Shown here piece after piece: positions 10,760-21,271 of a DNA stretch of 64,000 bases; within the stretch, counting starts at the first letter, position 1; each line of letters begins with the position of its first letter. Where the stretch lies: contig OZ021732.1 of the NCBI GenBank assembly GCA_963978545.1, positions 19,327,521 to 19,391,520 of the forward strand, read 5' to 3'. A model generated the notes under the pieces. That model made no database searches, had not been told where the DNA came from, and worked only from the letters and a program-made list of their open reading frames with translations. Made by a program: the position numbers and the translations under genes. Source of the DNA: Linyphia triangularis. Lineage: Eukaryota; Arthropoda; Arachnida; Araneae; Linyphiidae.

Positions 10760-11830
10760 AGTATGGACTATCGTATTCCTTAACCTTTTGTTGCTTCAGT
10801 TAGTATCGTATTGTAAAACAATATGGGTATATTGTATTATTTAACTCTTTGTTTTTTAAGGTAGTATCGTAAAAAACACCTTTAAATCAAATGTAATTTA
10901 TGGCAACTAATTTTAAAATGTAATTATAAGGATGTTAAATAATGTCGATTATTGTATTATTTTAAAATTTGCTTTTTTTTTTTAGTTAGTGGTAGTGACA
11001 GGGACGAATATTTATATCAACCATAATTTATAATAATTAATTAAAGTATGTGATGATTACGTAGTAAAACAATATGTAGTATCCTCTTGTTTAACCTTTT
11101 GTTGTTTCAGTTAGTGGCAAAGACTTAAAAAAGAACCTTTATGTCAAACATAATATTTGACAACTAATATAGAATTGCAATAAAAACTGAAGTTTAATAC
11201 CATACACTATTTATGATCATCCAAACTTTTTAATCCAAGTATTTCCTATAACACTGCAAAATTCAAAAATTATTATAATTAAGCAAAATAATTTAAACAT
11301 ATATATAATAAAAAAAATTAAGTAAAAATATATGGATTATTGTATTGTGTAACCCTATGTTGCTTCAGTCAGTAGAATAAATGTTAATAACATATTAAAA
11401 ACATAATTTGTTAATTTGTAATAGTTAAGTAAAATAATTAATGATAATGTAGGTACAATATAGCATATGCAATTTATAATCTTTCACACGTTATAACTGA
11501 ATTATTTCTTACAGCACTATGAATTTCGAAAATTAGTATAATTTTTTCAATACAGAAGAAGTGTATTATAGATAGTACCTAAACTGCATACCTTACATTA
11601 TGCATATTATATGTGAAATATCACATGTAAGATTACATATTATATATGTTAAATATTTGTCACTGAAGTATTACAATACTAAATTATTCCTTATAGCACA
11701 GCACATTTTATAAGTTCATTTTCGCTCAGTACAGAAGAAGCATGTTATAGAGTATATACCATAACTGCATACTTTACCAATTACATACTACATATATGTT
11801 ATAGATAAAATTGCATATTATAGATTTTTA
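10760..11830. repeat. Old degenerate tandem repeats
   Basis: Two layers. A motif like TAACCTTTTGTTGCTTCAG plus TTAGT recurs near 10780, 10840, 10955, 11090 and 11350, with irregular spacing around multiples of about 60-130. After it, a segment containing CAGCAC, GAATTTCGAAAATTAGTATAA and ACAGAAGAAGTG near 11505-11640 is repeated 179 bases later (ACAGAAGAAGCATG near 11731); a third weaker relative lies near 11240-11290. All copies are heavily diverged. Confidence 0.55.
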
Positions 11831-13500
11831 TAATATAGATTAGTATTTGCAATTTTTACATTAAATATTGCGAAAATGAATAGAGATAATATTTCCTATT
11901 GTAGTATCAGATTCAGATTTCGTAAGAGAAACTTCTAAGAGCAACGATGTAAAACTATAATTATCCAGTTAAATATTTTGTAATTTCTGAAAATTATTAT
12001 TGACTGCGTTGCAAAAATAATATCATTGCAAATTATTTATTTTTATAGGCAAAGAAAATTATTATATTTTCAATATTTACTTAATATGTATTTAAAAAGA
12101 GTAATAATGTGTATTGTTTAATAATGTCACGGTGATATTTTTGTATTAACTATTATAAATAAGTCATATGGTTTTTAAACGTGTGTTAATTCACTGAAAA
12201 GTATATTGAACAAGTAAACTTATTTTTTAAAAGCACAATGAAAAAATAATTCAATTTTAAGAATTAAGGCGAATCAAGCAAGATATGTTGCTAAAAATGT
12301 TATTAATGGTGTTACTTGAACTGCATGACTCAATAACTAGAAATTAGTAGGAAACGTAGTATTGTCACATAAAGTTGAAAACCATATAATTTGCAAGAAG
12401 TTTATCTCCCCATTTACCGGAAACAAAATTTTTTTGTAGAGCAGGAGATTTTATAGTGTTGTTATTTGAAAGTCGATAAAATAAATCCGGAGATAAAGAA
12501 ACAGGATTTAGTTTATTTCTCTTGTCCAAGTAGATTCGTATAAAAATGTCTAACGAAAAAGTTCTTGTTACCCAAAACAGTCTTAAACCGCTTAGAATCA
12601 ATCAATTTGTTGTTATTCTTTCAATTTCCGAGGCAAAATCAATATTTTAAAAGATAAATGTAGCAATTTAAATGACAAATGCTTTAAGAACTCAAGCTTA
12701 GCCTTTTTATACGAAAGTAAACTTTCAAATAAAAGAATATAGGGATGTTTTTTATGGTCACTTTATATTAAAATATCTGCTATTCATGTATGGTATTAGT
12801 AAAAAATAACTCCCACAATATTATGCAATACGTTTTTATCTTTATATTATGGATTAAATTTCTTTTGAATGTTTAACGAAGTCATATCAATAAATTAAAA
12901 ATAAAAACTACATTAATTATACAGAAAGTATACAAAAAAACTATATACACTCATATTATTTAAAAATGTATATAAAACAGATGCGAAAAATAAAAAGCAA
13001 TTTAAATGAATATTAGTCAAATCTAACAACAATACATAACTGATATTGGCCCATTTCTTTTATAACAATAACTGTAAAAATTTTGATAAATATCACACAT
13101 TTAGAGGATGCCAAAACTGTGTATATTGTCATTATTTTTTTCAAGAAAATTGGTTTATTAAGAACATAAAACATTACATTGAAATTGTTTGCATAATTGA
13201 CAACAAAACATGAAATTTCCAAACATAAGATGCAAAAAAGTAACACAAATAACTGTACCATCTCTGCAGATACATTTTTTCCGTAACACATAAATGCAAA
13301 ATATTTTTTGTAACTTTGCTGTAACGTAGTTTTTTTTGTAATTTTAAATAACCTATTCTAGTAACATACACTTTACACACATACTTGTAACATATATTTA
13401 CATAATCTTTGACATACTTTTTTCATATTATACACTTATAAATTTTACGTGGTATACACCGGTACCATACTTTTTGGTAACATGCTCCTGCTTTTTACTT
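11831..13500. other. AT-rich spacer, nothing recognised
   Basis: AT-rich sequence. Small open frames of up to 92 codons on the minus strand (13013-13291) show no domain and have the composition of the background. Confidence 0.55.
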
Positions 13501-13504
13501 GTAA

Positions 13505-14393
13505 TAGGGGATACCTGTGTACCTAGGACCGTCGTTTTACAATGCACAAAAAAGGAGCCACTGAGTCGTTTAAAAGTGAAACTGATATGCATACATCGTT
13601 ATAGTAATTACTTACTTCCCTTTGGAATTAATATAAATACTTAAAAAATATAGATTCAGTCAAATAGTAGATTTTAAAAGAAATTTCACAAATGGCCCTA
13701 GGTACAAGATCTCGTTGTACCTAGGGCCAGTAGCTGATGTATCAGTCCAGGTTTAAGTCCATAATGAATAAAAAACAAACATACGCAGATGGATTTTATA
13801 AAAGAAACAATATCAAGTAATTATCAGTCATGGATTTATCATATAATAACTATAATAAATTGCAATGTGTTAAATTATTAATGGATTACAGGTATTTTCA
13901 TAACTTGAAAAACTGATTCCAAAAAAATGAGCTGCATGTATTATCACTTTAAAGCACCAACAGAATTTGTATTTGGCAATTTGAACACAATAAGCAATTA
14001 TTTGGCCCTAGGTACATGACTTGGTAATTTCATATAAAATGTCTTCTACTAAAAATGCGCATGGAGAAAGGACTTATTTAAACATCTCATTTAGTACTTA
14101 ATGTTTTGTTACAAACACAATTATTTACTAAAATTCAAAGAAAAGCATTTGACTTAACTTTGTAAAACAATAAAAGACATGAGCTGCACAATGTTACTGC
14201 AGACCATATAAAAACGTTCTCCCCTTATAACTTGTCATATCTTTCTCCTCTAAGATTTCAAAACAGCTTCCAAAAGAGCAATTGGGTGTTGCCATTTACT
14301 CAAGTGAGTTAAACAACGTACAACTAAACATTATTCAATAAAAGTGGGCTGGCCCTAGGTACATGGTGGCCCTATGTACACAAGTATCCCCTA
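13505..14393. mobile_element. TA-flanked non-autonomous DNA transposon (885-bp MITE)
   Basis: Left end GGGGATACCTGTGTACC at 13507; right end, read inward on the other strand, GGGGATACTTGTGTACA from 14391. The 24-base terminal inverted repeats agree at 21 positions and are flanked by TA on both sides (13505-13506 and 14392-14393), the target duplication typical of Tc1/mariner-like elements. A 13-base motif, GGCCCTAGGTACA, occurs in both terminal repeats, as a perfect inverted pair at 13694-13728, at 14004 and at 14351. The interior is AT-rich with no transposase frame. The superfamily is inferred only from the TA target. Confidence 0.8.
13694..13728. repeat. Perfect 14-bp inverted repeat inside the TA-flanked MITE
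   Basis: GGCCCTAGGTACAA at 13694-13707 and its exact reverse complement at 13715-13728, separated by seven bases (GATCTCG). The arms are copies of the motif present in the element's terminal repeats, so the hairpin is probably an internal transposase-binding array or a remnant of an inverted internal duplication. Confidence 0.9.
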
Positions 14394-15518
14394 CTAATGT
14401 AACATAATATTTCATAACATATAGGGCAAACATTCCTAAATGAATGTTCCTTTCAATTATCTGATATGTAATGCATTGAGTTATTAAATAAGGGTAGCTT
14501 TTTTTGTGATATCGAAGCTTTCGAATGTCCTAAAGTTAGTTTTTTTTACAATTTTCATTTTACTTTTGTTTGGTTAGTTAATGAATAATCTTGTATTATA
14601 ACATTACAGATCATTTCGCAATTTTAAAAGAACTTTATTTTGTATTTAATAAATAGGATAACAGTATTCAAATAGCACGATAAAATACTCTTTTCATGAA
14701 ACGAAGTAGCCAGAAAAATCGAAACTGTTCAGTAAGGAGGGCTTAATCCTAAACTTGGAACTTCGTTACTTATGGATAAAATTCTGTTTCCTGTGGAAGA
14801 AATAGGGGAAACCTTGTTACTGATCTACTCTGTCAATGTGAGTGATGCCAGCTATAAACTAGACTTGTCAAGACTTTTGACCGGCATATCAATGGATCAC
14901 ACTTCTAGAAATACTCCTTTTCGAAATGTTTCCTTGCGAATAAAAGTGATACAATATGGGAAGTATCTTTTACATGAGAAAGTGTTATAAAAGTTATGTT
15001 AATTGTTTATTTATGTTTTTTTTTTAAGTAATGTGCATTATATTTGTTATACAAATGCAATTATGTTTGTAACGTAATGTATATTTTTATTTCTCACAAT
15101 ACATTTCTTACATTTAATTTCGTTTATTATTAATAAATAGCATGTTTATTAGGCAATGCATATTATGTTCATAAGGCAATGCATATTACCTGTTTTTGCA
15201 ATACTCATTATGTTTATTTGCATCGCCATTCTCATTATACTTATATATTAATGAGCAATGAATAATATGTTTATTTTACATGATTACATTATAATTTAAG
15301 AAATATGACTTGATTTAGAGATAAACATAAAATTTCATTCAACGTAACTTTTTTAACCGCATCTCTATTATGAGTACATTTGGACAAATACTCTTTCATT
15401 AATTCGTTTTATTAGCCTTTATTTCGGAACACAATACTAATTTAGTTTTAAATGTATTCAAATAATAATAATAATAATTAATGACAATAATAATAACAAT
15501 AATAATAATACTTTTATA

Positions 15519-15559
<41 letters not shown>

Positions 15560-17240
15560 GTATAATAAATAGTATTACGCTATTTAAGTATCTAATAATT
15601 ATATTAAAATAATAAAATTTTAATATCATTCATCTTTCTAAATTATATAGTGAACATTAAATAACTTTTGAATAATTTTAGAAAATTTAGAACCGTGCTT
15701 AATTTGCTAATGTAAGTGATTATTGTTAAATATTAATCTGAGTGAATTATATTAAATAATACTCTTAAGATAAATGCAATATATGTGTAACAAACTACAT
15801 ACATATTTAAAAGAAAATAAAGCGAAATTAATCCGAATAATAAACTTTCTTAACCCTTTGAAATAAAACAATAGTTAAGTAAAGGGTACATATAAAACTC
15901 AATTTATAATAACCTATGGTGTGATAAATTTAATCCACTTTCTAGAACGTTCGTTGTAGATAACTGGGTTTATTATTATATATGTAATTTGTATAACTTT
16001 CTTTGCACGAAAATAAATTTATTTTATATATTTTTCCCTCATGATCTTTCATTCTTTTTCCCTAGACTAAAAAACTGGAACTTCTCCAAAACTTGTATCT
16101 ATCATACTATGTTCAGCAAAGGTAAAAAGCTTGCTTAAAAATTAAAGTATTTCAAAGACGTAAAAAATGAGAATATTCTGTCTAGTGTTGTTCGTTTCAG
16201 TTTTTCTTTTAAAACACGTTTCTGAAGAAAAACTCTTTTATATTTATTCTCTTGCGGTTAACATTCTATAGAACTTTGGTTTTATTTATTTACTTTTTTT
16301 TTTTCGTAGTTTCTGACTTTTTTTTTTTTTTTAAAGTGTATGAGACTGAAAAAATTAACGTTTTTGAAATGACATTCTGTATCTCGTTTTTTTTTATGGA
16401 AAAATAAAATCTGACACTAAATTATTTTACATATCTTAATAATTAAATTTGTTACCCTAAGAAACTATTCAGAATTTTTTGTAAATTGTGTTTCTTGTAA
16501 AAGTAAGAATCTGGTGAAATCATAACAATTTTCGGGATATTACTTTATAAACTGGTAATTAAAGTGTTGTCCTATTTTAAGTATTTATCGTATTTGACAA
16601 AAATAGTTCACATTCACAAAATTTAAAATTTTTACAAGCATTTCGCAGATAATTTTTTATCCGAAAACATCACATTTCAAAGCTTTGATTTTGCTATAAA
16701 AATAACGAAATTTTATGGATGAAGTTTTTAAAACTTAAAAAAATTATTTATTCGAAACAGGTTTATACATTAGCATAAGTTGAAGATATTTGACGATATA
16801 AATATCCGCTGTTTGGTAAATTTAGCAATATTTAATAACACAAATTCTATCGAACCAGTAGTTTCAGTAAATAATTCCAGTTCTTCATCAAACTTTGCTA
16901 ATTTTGAGCTAAAGGAATTTTTCATGAAACTACTTGAAAACTACTTCGGTCTAGATCCTATATCTAATTATATATCTGAATGGGAAGTCTATAATCTACA
17001 CCTTTAATTTTATATGTGGATGCACTCATATAGAATTTTTTCTTTTGACTACGGATACTCATCTAAAAGAAAGGCATTGACTTGCTTACATGCTTGTGCT
17101 TGTAAGATGGCATGGTACCTGCGTTGCTGGAACCTGTTGAAATACTTATAATTTTGTATTTGAGGAAAAAGTTTTGTTTTTTGTATTCTTTGAAATTCAT
17201 TAAAGTGGGGTATACTGATTTCACAATAGCGACTAAAATA
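14394..17240. other. AT-rich spacer with weak local repeats
   Basis: At about 15140-15275 words like GGCAATGCATATTATG recur two to three times with loose spacing (for example at 15163 and 15187). AAT-type runs and a 28-T tract occur at 15460-15552. Open frames of 72-76 codons have no recognisable domain. Confidence 0.5.
15525..15552. repeat. Poly-T tract (28)
   Basis: Uninterrupted T run next to AAT-type simple repeats. Could be the tail of a minus-strand retroposed copy, but no body is recognisable. Confidence 0.9.
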
Positions 17241-17256
17241 AAGAGTGCCAAGGAAA

Positions 17257-17570
17257 TCAAGTTTTCAATTGAGGAATAAGAATTAGCTTAACGTTTAACA
17301 CAACTTCTGGAGAAAATAGCAACACAATTATTTTGTCTTGTTGTTTCCGTAGTCCTCTTAAAATGAATGCTTTATACATCGCACACATTTTTGCACTTTT
17401 CTTGTGTGGCATATTTACGAAAATGTCCGAATTTTCTGGTGGAATGTAATCCTTCATTTCAATGAACTTAATCTTCACCGAAACTATGCCTGATATTTTA
17501 CCTCTAACATCCAATCAGAACGCTTCATATACAATGCACTAAATCCCGCATGCGCAGAGCTTGTTTATGG
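17257..17570 (-). other. Open frame with promoter-like upstream sequence, uncertain
   Basis: An 85-codon minus-strand frame (17257-17514) begins close to a CCAATCAGA box (an inverted CCAAT) and a TGCGCATGCGG word at about 17552, one mismatch from the NRF-1 consensus. A possible splice donor GAGGTAAAA follows just inside the frame. The translation (ending NVKLILIPQLKT) shows no domain I recognise. This may be a relic of a mobile-element promoter, a small 5' exon, or chance. Weak evidence; not called as a gene. Confidence 0.2.
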
Positions 17571-18280
17571 TGTCAAGTTACAGCAAATATATGGAATTTA
17601 TACACTAATATTCTAATCGCTTATCAGACAGACGATCAAAATTTATATAAAGAATAAAAAAACTAAAGGGGCACATTAAAACAACTTTTGTTTTCATTCA
17701 GGTATAGTAAAAACATATTGCCCTTCCAATATTTTTTTCATGTCATTAAATTTTAATAAAAGCGAATTTTAATCGAATTTACAATTTGTTCAAGTCTTAT
17801 TTCGATATACTAACGCTAGTATTTACCAAATTTAATTAATTTAAGAAGAGAACTGTGTATGTGTTCATATGGACAGAAACTCAGTTTTATATATAACATA
17901 AAAAATCTCACAGACCGTGTAACTTGCAATCATATTCAAATGTGACCGCTTGATAAAACATTTGAAGCTTGAAATTTTTCGAAACATTGAAGTAATTAAT
18001 TGAAATATGTTTATAATTTGTTTTCCGCAATTAAATCCATCAAGTTACAATTAGTGACTTGAATAAGTATATCGGTCTTAAAATGTTTGTTGTATTTTTT
18101 TTTTCTAAAATTCCAAATAATTCATGCAATACAGCCAACAAATATTCAATTCAATGCAATTCCATTCCAATATATTTTCATTTCCAACTTTTCTCAATTA
18201 CAAGACGCATTCAACTGAACATTTCAAAAATTAATTAAAGCGAATTCCTTCTTTTAGAATTCCAAACATTGAATTCTCAA
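17571..18280. other. AT-rich spacer, nothing recognised
   Basis: AT-rich sequence with repeated ATTCAAT and ATTCCA words near 18140-18260. No frame, palindrome or terminal structure. Confidence 0.55.
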
Positions 18281-18284
18281 AATG

Positions 18285-18630
18285 GAAGAAAAGCACCAGA
18301 CATACTCCCGCCTTTATTTAATTCCCCCTCCTATCTTTCTCCAGAGGAATTTCAGAACAACCTCAAAACTTAAAGCAGTAAGTAATCTCTAATGAAGCCC
18401 AACGCTCCTGCCTTAAACGAGCGACTAAACGTTTAAAGCTTTTCAAATAAAAGCTGCAGAAATGCTTGGCGCTAGTTCTAAACGAGGCGCTATATCTGTG
18501 TTAATAGCTGAAGCCTCAACGGAGTGTTTCCCTCATTTAATTATCAGCCTCATTAGCAGTTTTGTATATAATGACCAGCATTTTAATAGCTACTCGCTTT
18601 CTTTTGGGCTATTATAGGTGATTAGGTAGT
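18285..18630. other. Balanced-composition block with homeodomain-type cores
   Basis: High-complexity sequence flanked by AT-rich spacer. It contains TTTAATTATCAGCCTCATTA near 18537 and several TAAT/ATTA cores (TTTTAATAGC, ATAATGACC), with CG-bearing words such as AACGAGCGACTAAACG and AACGAGGCGC. No long open frame runs through it. The pattern is what conserved non-coding regulatory elements often look like, but conservation cannot be judged from one genome. Confidence 0.25.
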
Positions 18631-20955
18631 GCACGTGTTGTTATAATGCAAAATATAGATATGTAAATTGTGTTTTAAATTTTTAAATGATTTCATGTGG
18701 GTTGTCTTAACCACATGCTATCTGTTTCATGTTAATGCGTACTTTTAATGGCTTAATTTCTATTTTTGGATTTCACTCCTTGTGATGTGTTTGCTCACAT
18801 TAAAATACATTAAAAGAATATAAACGCTGTTCTAGTAATAAAATAAAACAGCGCAATAGTTATCTTAAATATATATTGCAAATGAGTATGTAATAATTGA
18901 TAAAAATATTCACTGTAGCACAAGAATCTTTGAAGAATAGTTTAAACTGTACTTATTTACCAACTGAAAGTTAACGCTGAGGAATTATTTCTCACAATCT
19001 AAGAAATTTAATAAAAAAGAGGTAAACGAGTTCAAAAAGGCACAATTATTGATTTCTCCACTCTATCTTTTATAGTTAAAATTAAGACACTATTTTCCAT
19101 CATAGTTACTGGCTAGGGTAACTTTTTCTTCCCGTTTAAAACCTTTGCCTAAAAAAAAAAAAAAAAAAAAAAAAAAATGAATTAAAATCTACAAGCGGAA
19201 GACCCTACGTCCTAAATTTATACAATTTATAATATTTTTCCTGTAAATAATTTGTATCAGCATATAATCGGTTAACATCACAATCGACAAGTTAGGTAAA
19301 TTTCTTTAATCAATAAAATGTGTAGACTCGAGTTCATATACAATTTTTCAGGAGTGTAGTATACCAATAGGGCAATCTGTGTGTGGAAGGCTAGCCACAA
19401 CTGAACAATAGAAGCGTACATATAGGTCGAGAAAAAGATAAAAAGCAAGAATCTTATATTTGCAAATAACTCCAAGATACTCGAAGAAAAAGAGCTAGGA
19501 TTAGCCAAAGGAATGCATAATTGGATCTGCACTGTTGAATTCCTGCAACTTCAATCTCCACTTTCAAAACTTTGTATAAAATGATCATTTTGTGCAAACT
19601 CATATTTAAGTAATATATTACCATTATGTAGGTGTGTCGTAGTTACCTCCTCTGGCTTTGTTTGCGTGTACGGTTGCGGATACGACCATATACTTTACAA
19701 TCGAGCCCGATAGAGGATGCAAAAAAAGTAATTCTCAAACGAATCGGTGTTATTGCTCTTTGAGTGATTTTTAGGGCAAGAAGTGGTCGTATTGTCGTGT
19801 TTAAAAGAATTATAAGAGCTATCCAGCTTTATAATTTTTGTGAAATCAGAATTGAGTTGATAAGGATGTAAATGATCATCTGTAGTGAAAGGATGGTGTG
19901 TTATTTTTAAATTAAAGAAAATTAATGGAACATAGATATCATCTGGTATTTACTTGATATCATAGTTCTAATATGGATCTTGGAATTTTTATACATAAAA
20001 TTTTTCAGGGGTTATATTATTTATGCTTCCAATATTTATGACATTCTCCAATCATAGTATTTTTTATAATAGTTAGCAAATTTAATTTGTATAATCCTTT
20101 TAAATCCAGTATAATATTTACCTACCTGTTTCAATCGTGTAAATCGATTACTTTTTAGTTTATAGTAATTCTAAAGAACACACAAATATCACATGTGCTT
20201 TGACGCATGTCATCCTACAGTAATAATGACCCTCCATAAGGTTCCAACTCAATTCCAGAAGAAGTAACTGGCCTCTAAAAGCGAAAATAATTGCTAAAAG
20301 CCCATGGCTGTCAAGCAAGCGGAAACATCTGATGCAACTGTCACCAACTTTCAAAACCTAATTCCTGTAGAGCTCGCGCCTCACCAGAGATTCGATCGGG
20401 TATTTTTTTTTTCTCACAGTCCGTAACTGAAAATAAAGTTGCTTCGAAATTGCTGACACGGAATGGGGCCACAATAACTTGGGAATCAATTTTGAGACGC
20501 CTTCTAAAGAAGTCGATTGTTTTTCTTGCTGAAATAGAAAATGACAATCCTGTATGAACCTCATGAGCTAACTTTAGGGGTTTCAACCTTTTTGCAAGTT
20601 TACAAAGCAAAATAAAATCCTAACATAATAATGAAAGAATCATAAGATTGTTTTCTAAGAATGAAAGATGAATATGAAACCATTGCGTTTGCCACTTTGT
20701 TCCAATCGAAAGAAAACAAAAAAATTGCAAAACTGCGTTTTCAATATAGTCTGATTCATCTCGTCAATCAGCAAATCAAGTTTTAATGAGTTATTTACAG
20801 AGCATTAAAATACTTTTTTTGCATACTATATTCTTGAAAATCGGATGAGTGTCTTCTTCACTAATCTGGTGCATGAATCCGACTAATTTTGTATTTATGT
20901 ATTTTTTATAGACGTTGCTTTTTGTGACAATCCATGTTTTTTTGTTTTTTTTTCC
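18631..20955. other. AT-rich spacer, no gene recognised
   Basis: Includes a 37-A tract at 19151-19187. Minus-strand frames of 64-89 codons at 20160-20610 overlap one another in different registers and show no domain; upstream and downstream context gives no splice or promoter support. Confidence 0.5.
19151..19187. repeat. Poly-A tract (37)
   Basis: Uninterrupted A run. No SINE or LINE body is recognisable immediately upstream. Confidence 0.95.
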
Positions 20956-20984
20956 TTAATACAAAACCAAAACCCTTCTATTAA

Positions 20985-21000
20985 CCCGGCAGGACGCGCC
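20985..21000 (+). repeat. piggyBac left terminal inverted repeat
   Basis: CCCGGCAGGACGCGCC immediately inside the left TTAA. It pairs with the right terminus at 23206-23221 with three mismatches. GC-rich in an otherwise AT-rich window. Confidence 0.9.
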
Positions 21001-21001
21001 C

Positions 21002-21019
21002 GGGGTCCATATGGACCCC
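21002..21019. repeat. Left subterminal palindrome of the piggyBac element
   Basis: GGGGTCCATATGGACCCC, a perfect 18-base palindrome, 17 bases from the left tip. It corresponds in position to the 19-bp internal repeat of the founding piggyBac element, which helps transposase recognise the end. Its partner lies at 23160-23177. Confidence 0.9.
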
Positions 21020-21171
21020 TCGTGATTTTAAAAAGGAATTTCTATTATATGTTTGACCTTGACCAACCCTGCTTTTCAGTAGTCTATTTTTCCACGACCT
21101 TCAACCTCTACCAAGTGTCAAAAATTCATTAGGGTCATTATTTCTTCTTTAACAAAAGGGTTGCCACGTTT

Positions 21172-21189
21172 GGGGTATGTCTAGACCCC
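21172..21189. repeat. Third, imperfect copy of the piggyBac palindrome
   Basis: GGGGTATGTCTAGACCCC, sharing the GGGGT...GACCCC frame with the terminal copies and followed by GCGCGAC much as the right copy is followed by GCGCGCG. It sits about 80 bases upstream of the transposase start codon, so it could be an extra binding site with an effect on transposase expression. That role is inferred. Confidence 0.65.
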
Positions 21190-21271
21190 GCGCGACTTCC
21201 CGCGTTAGCCGAATTAGCTGCATTCATCCGCTGCTACTTTCAGTGTACGGACGTTATTTCTTGGCTTCGCC

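Noticed and set aside
15850..15860. TTAACCCTTT words at 15850 and 54858 resembling piggyBac-type MITE ends
   Set aside because: No inverted partner next to TTAA was found within a plausible distance.
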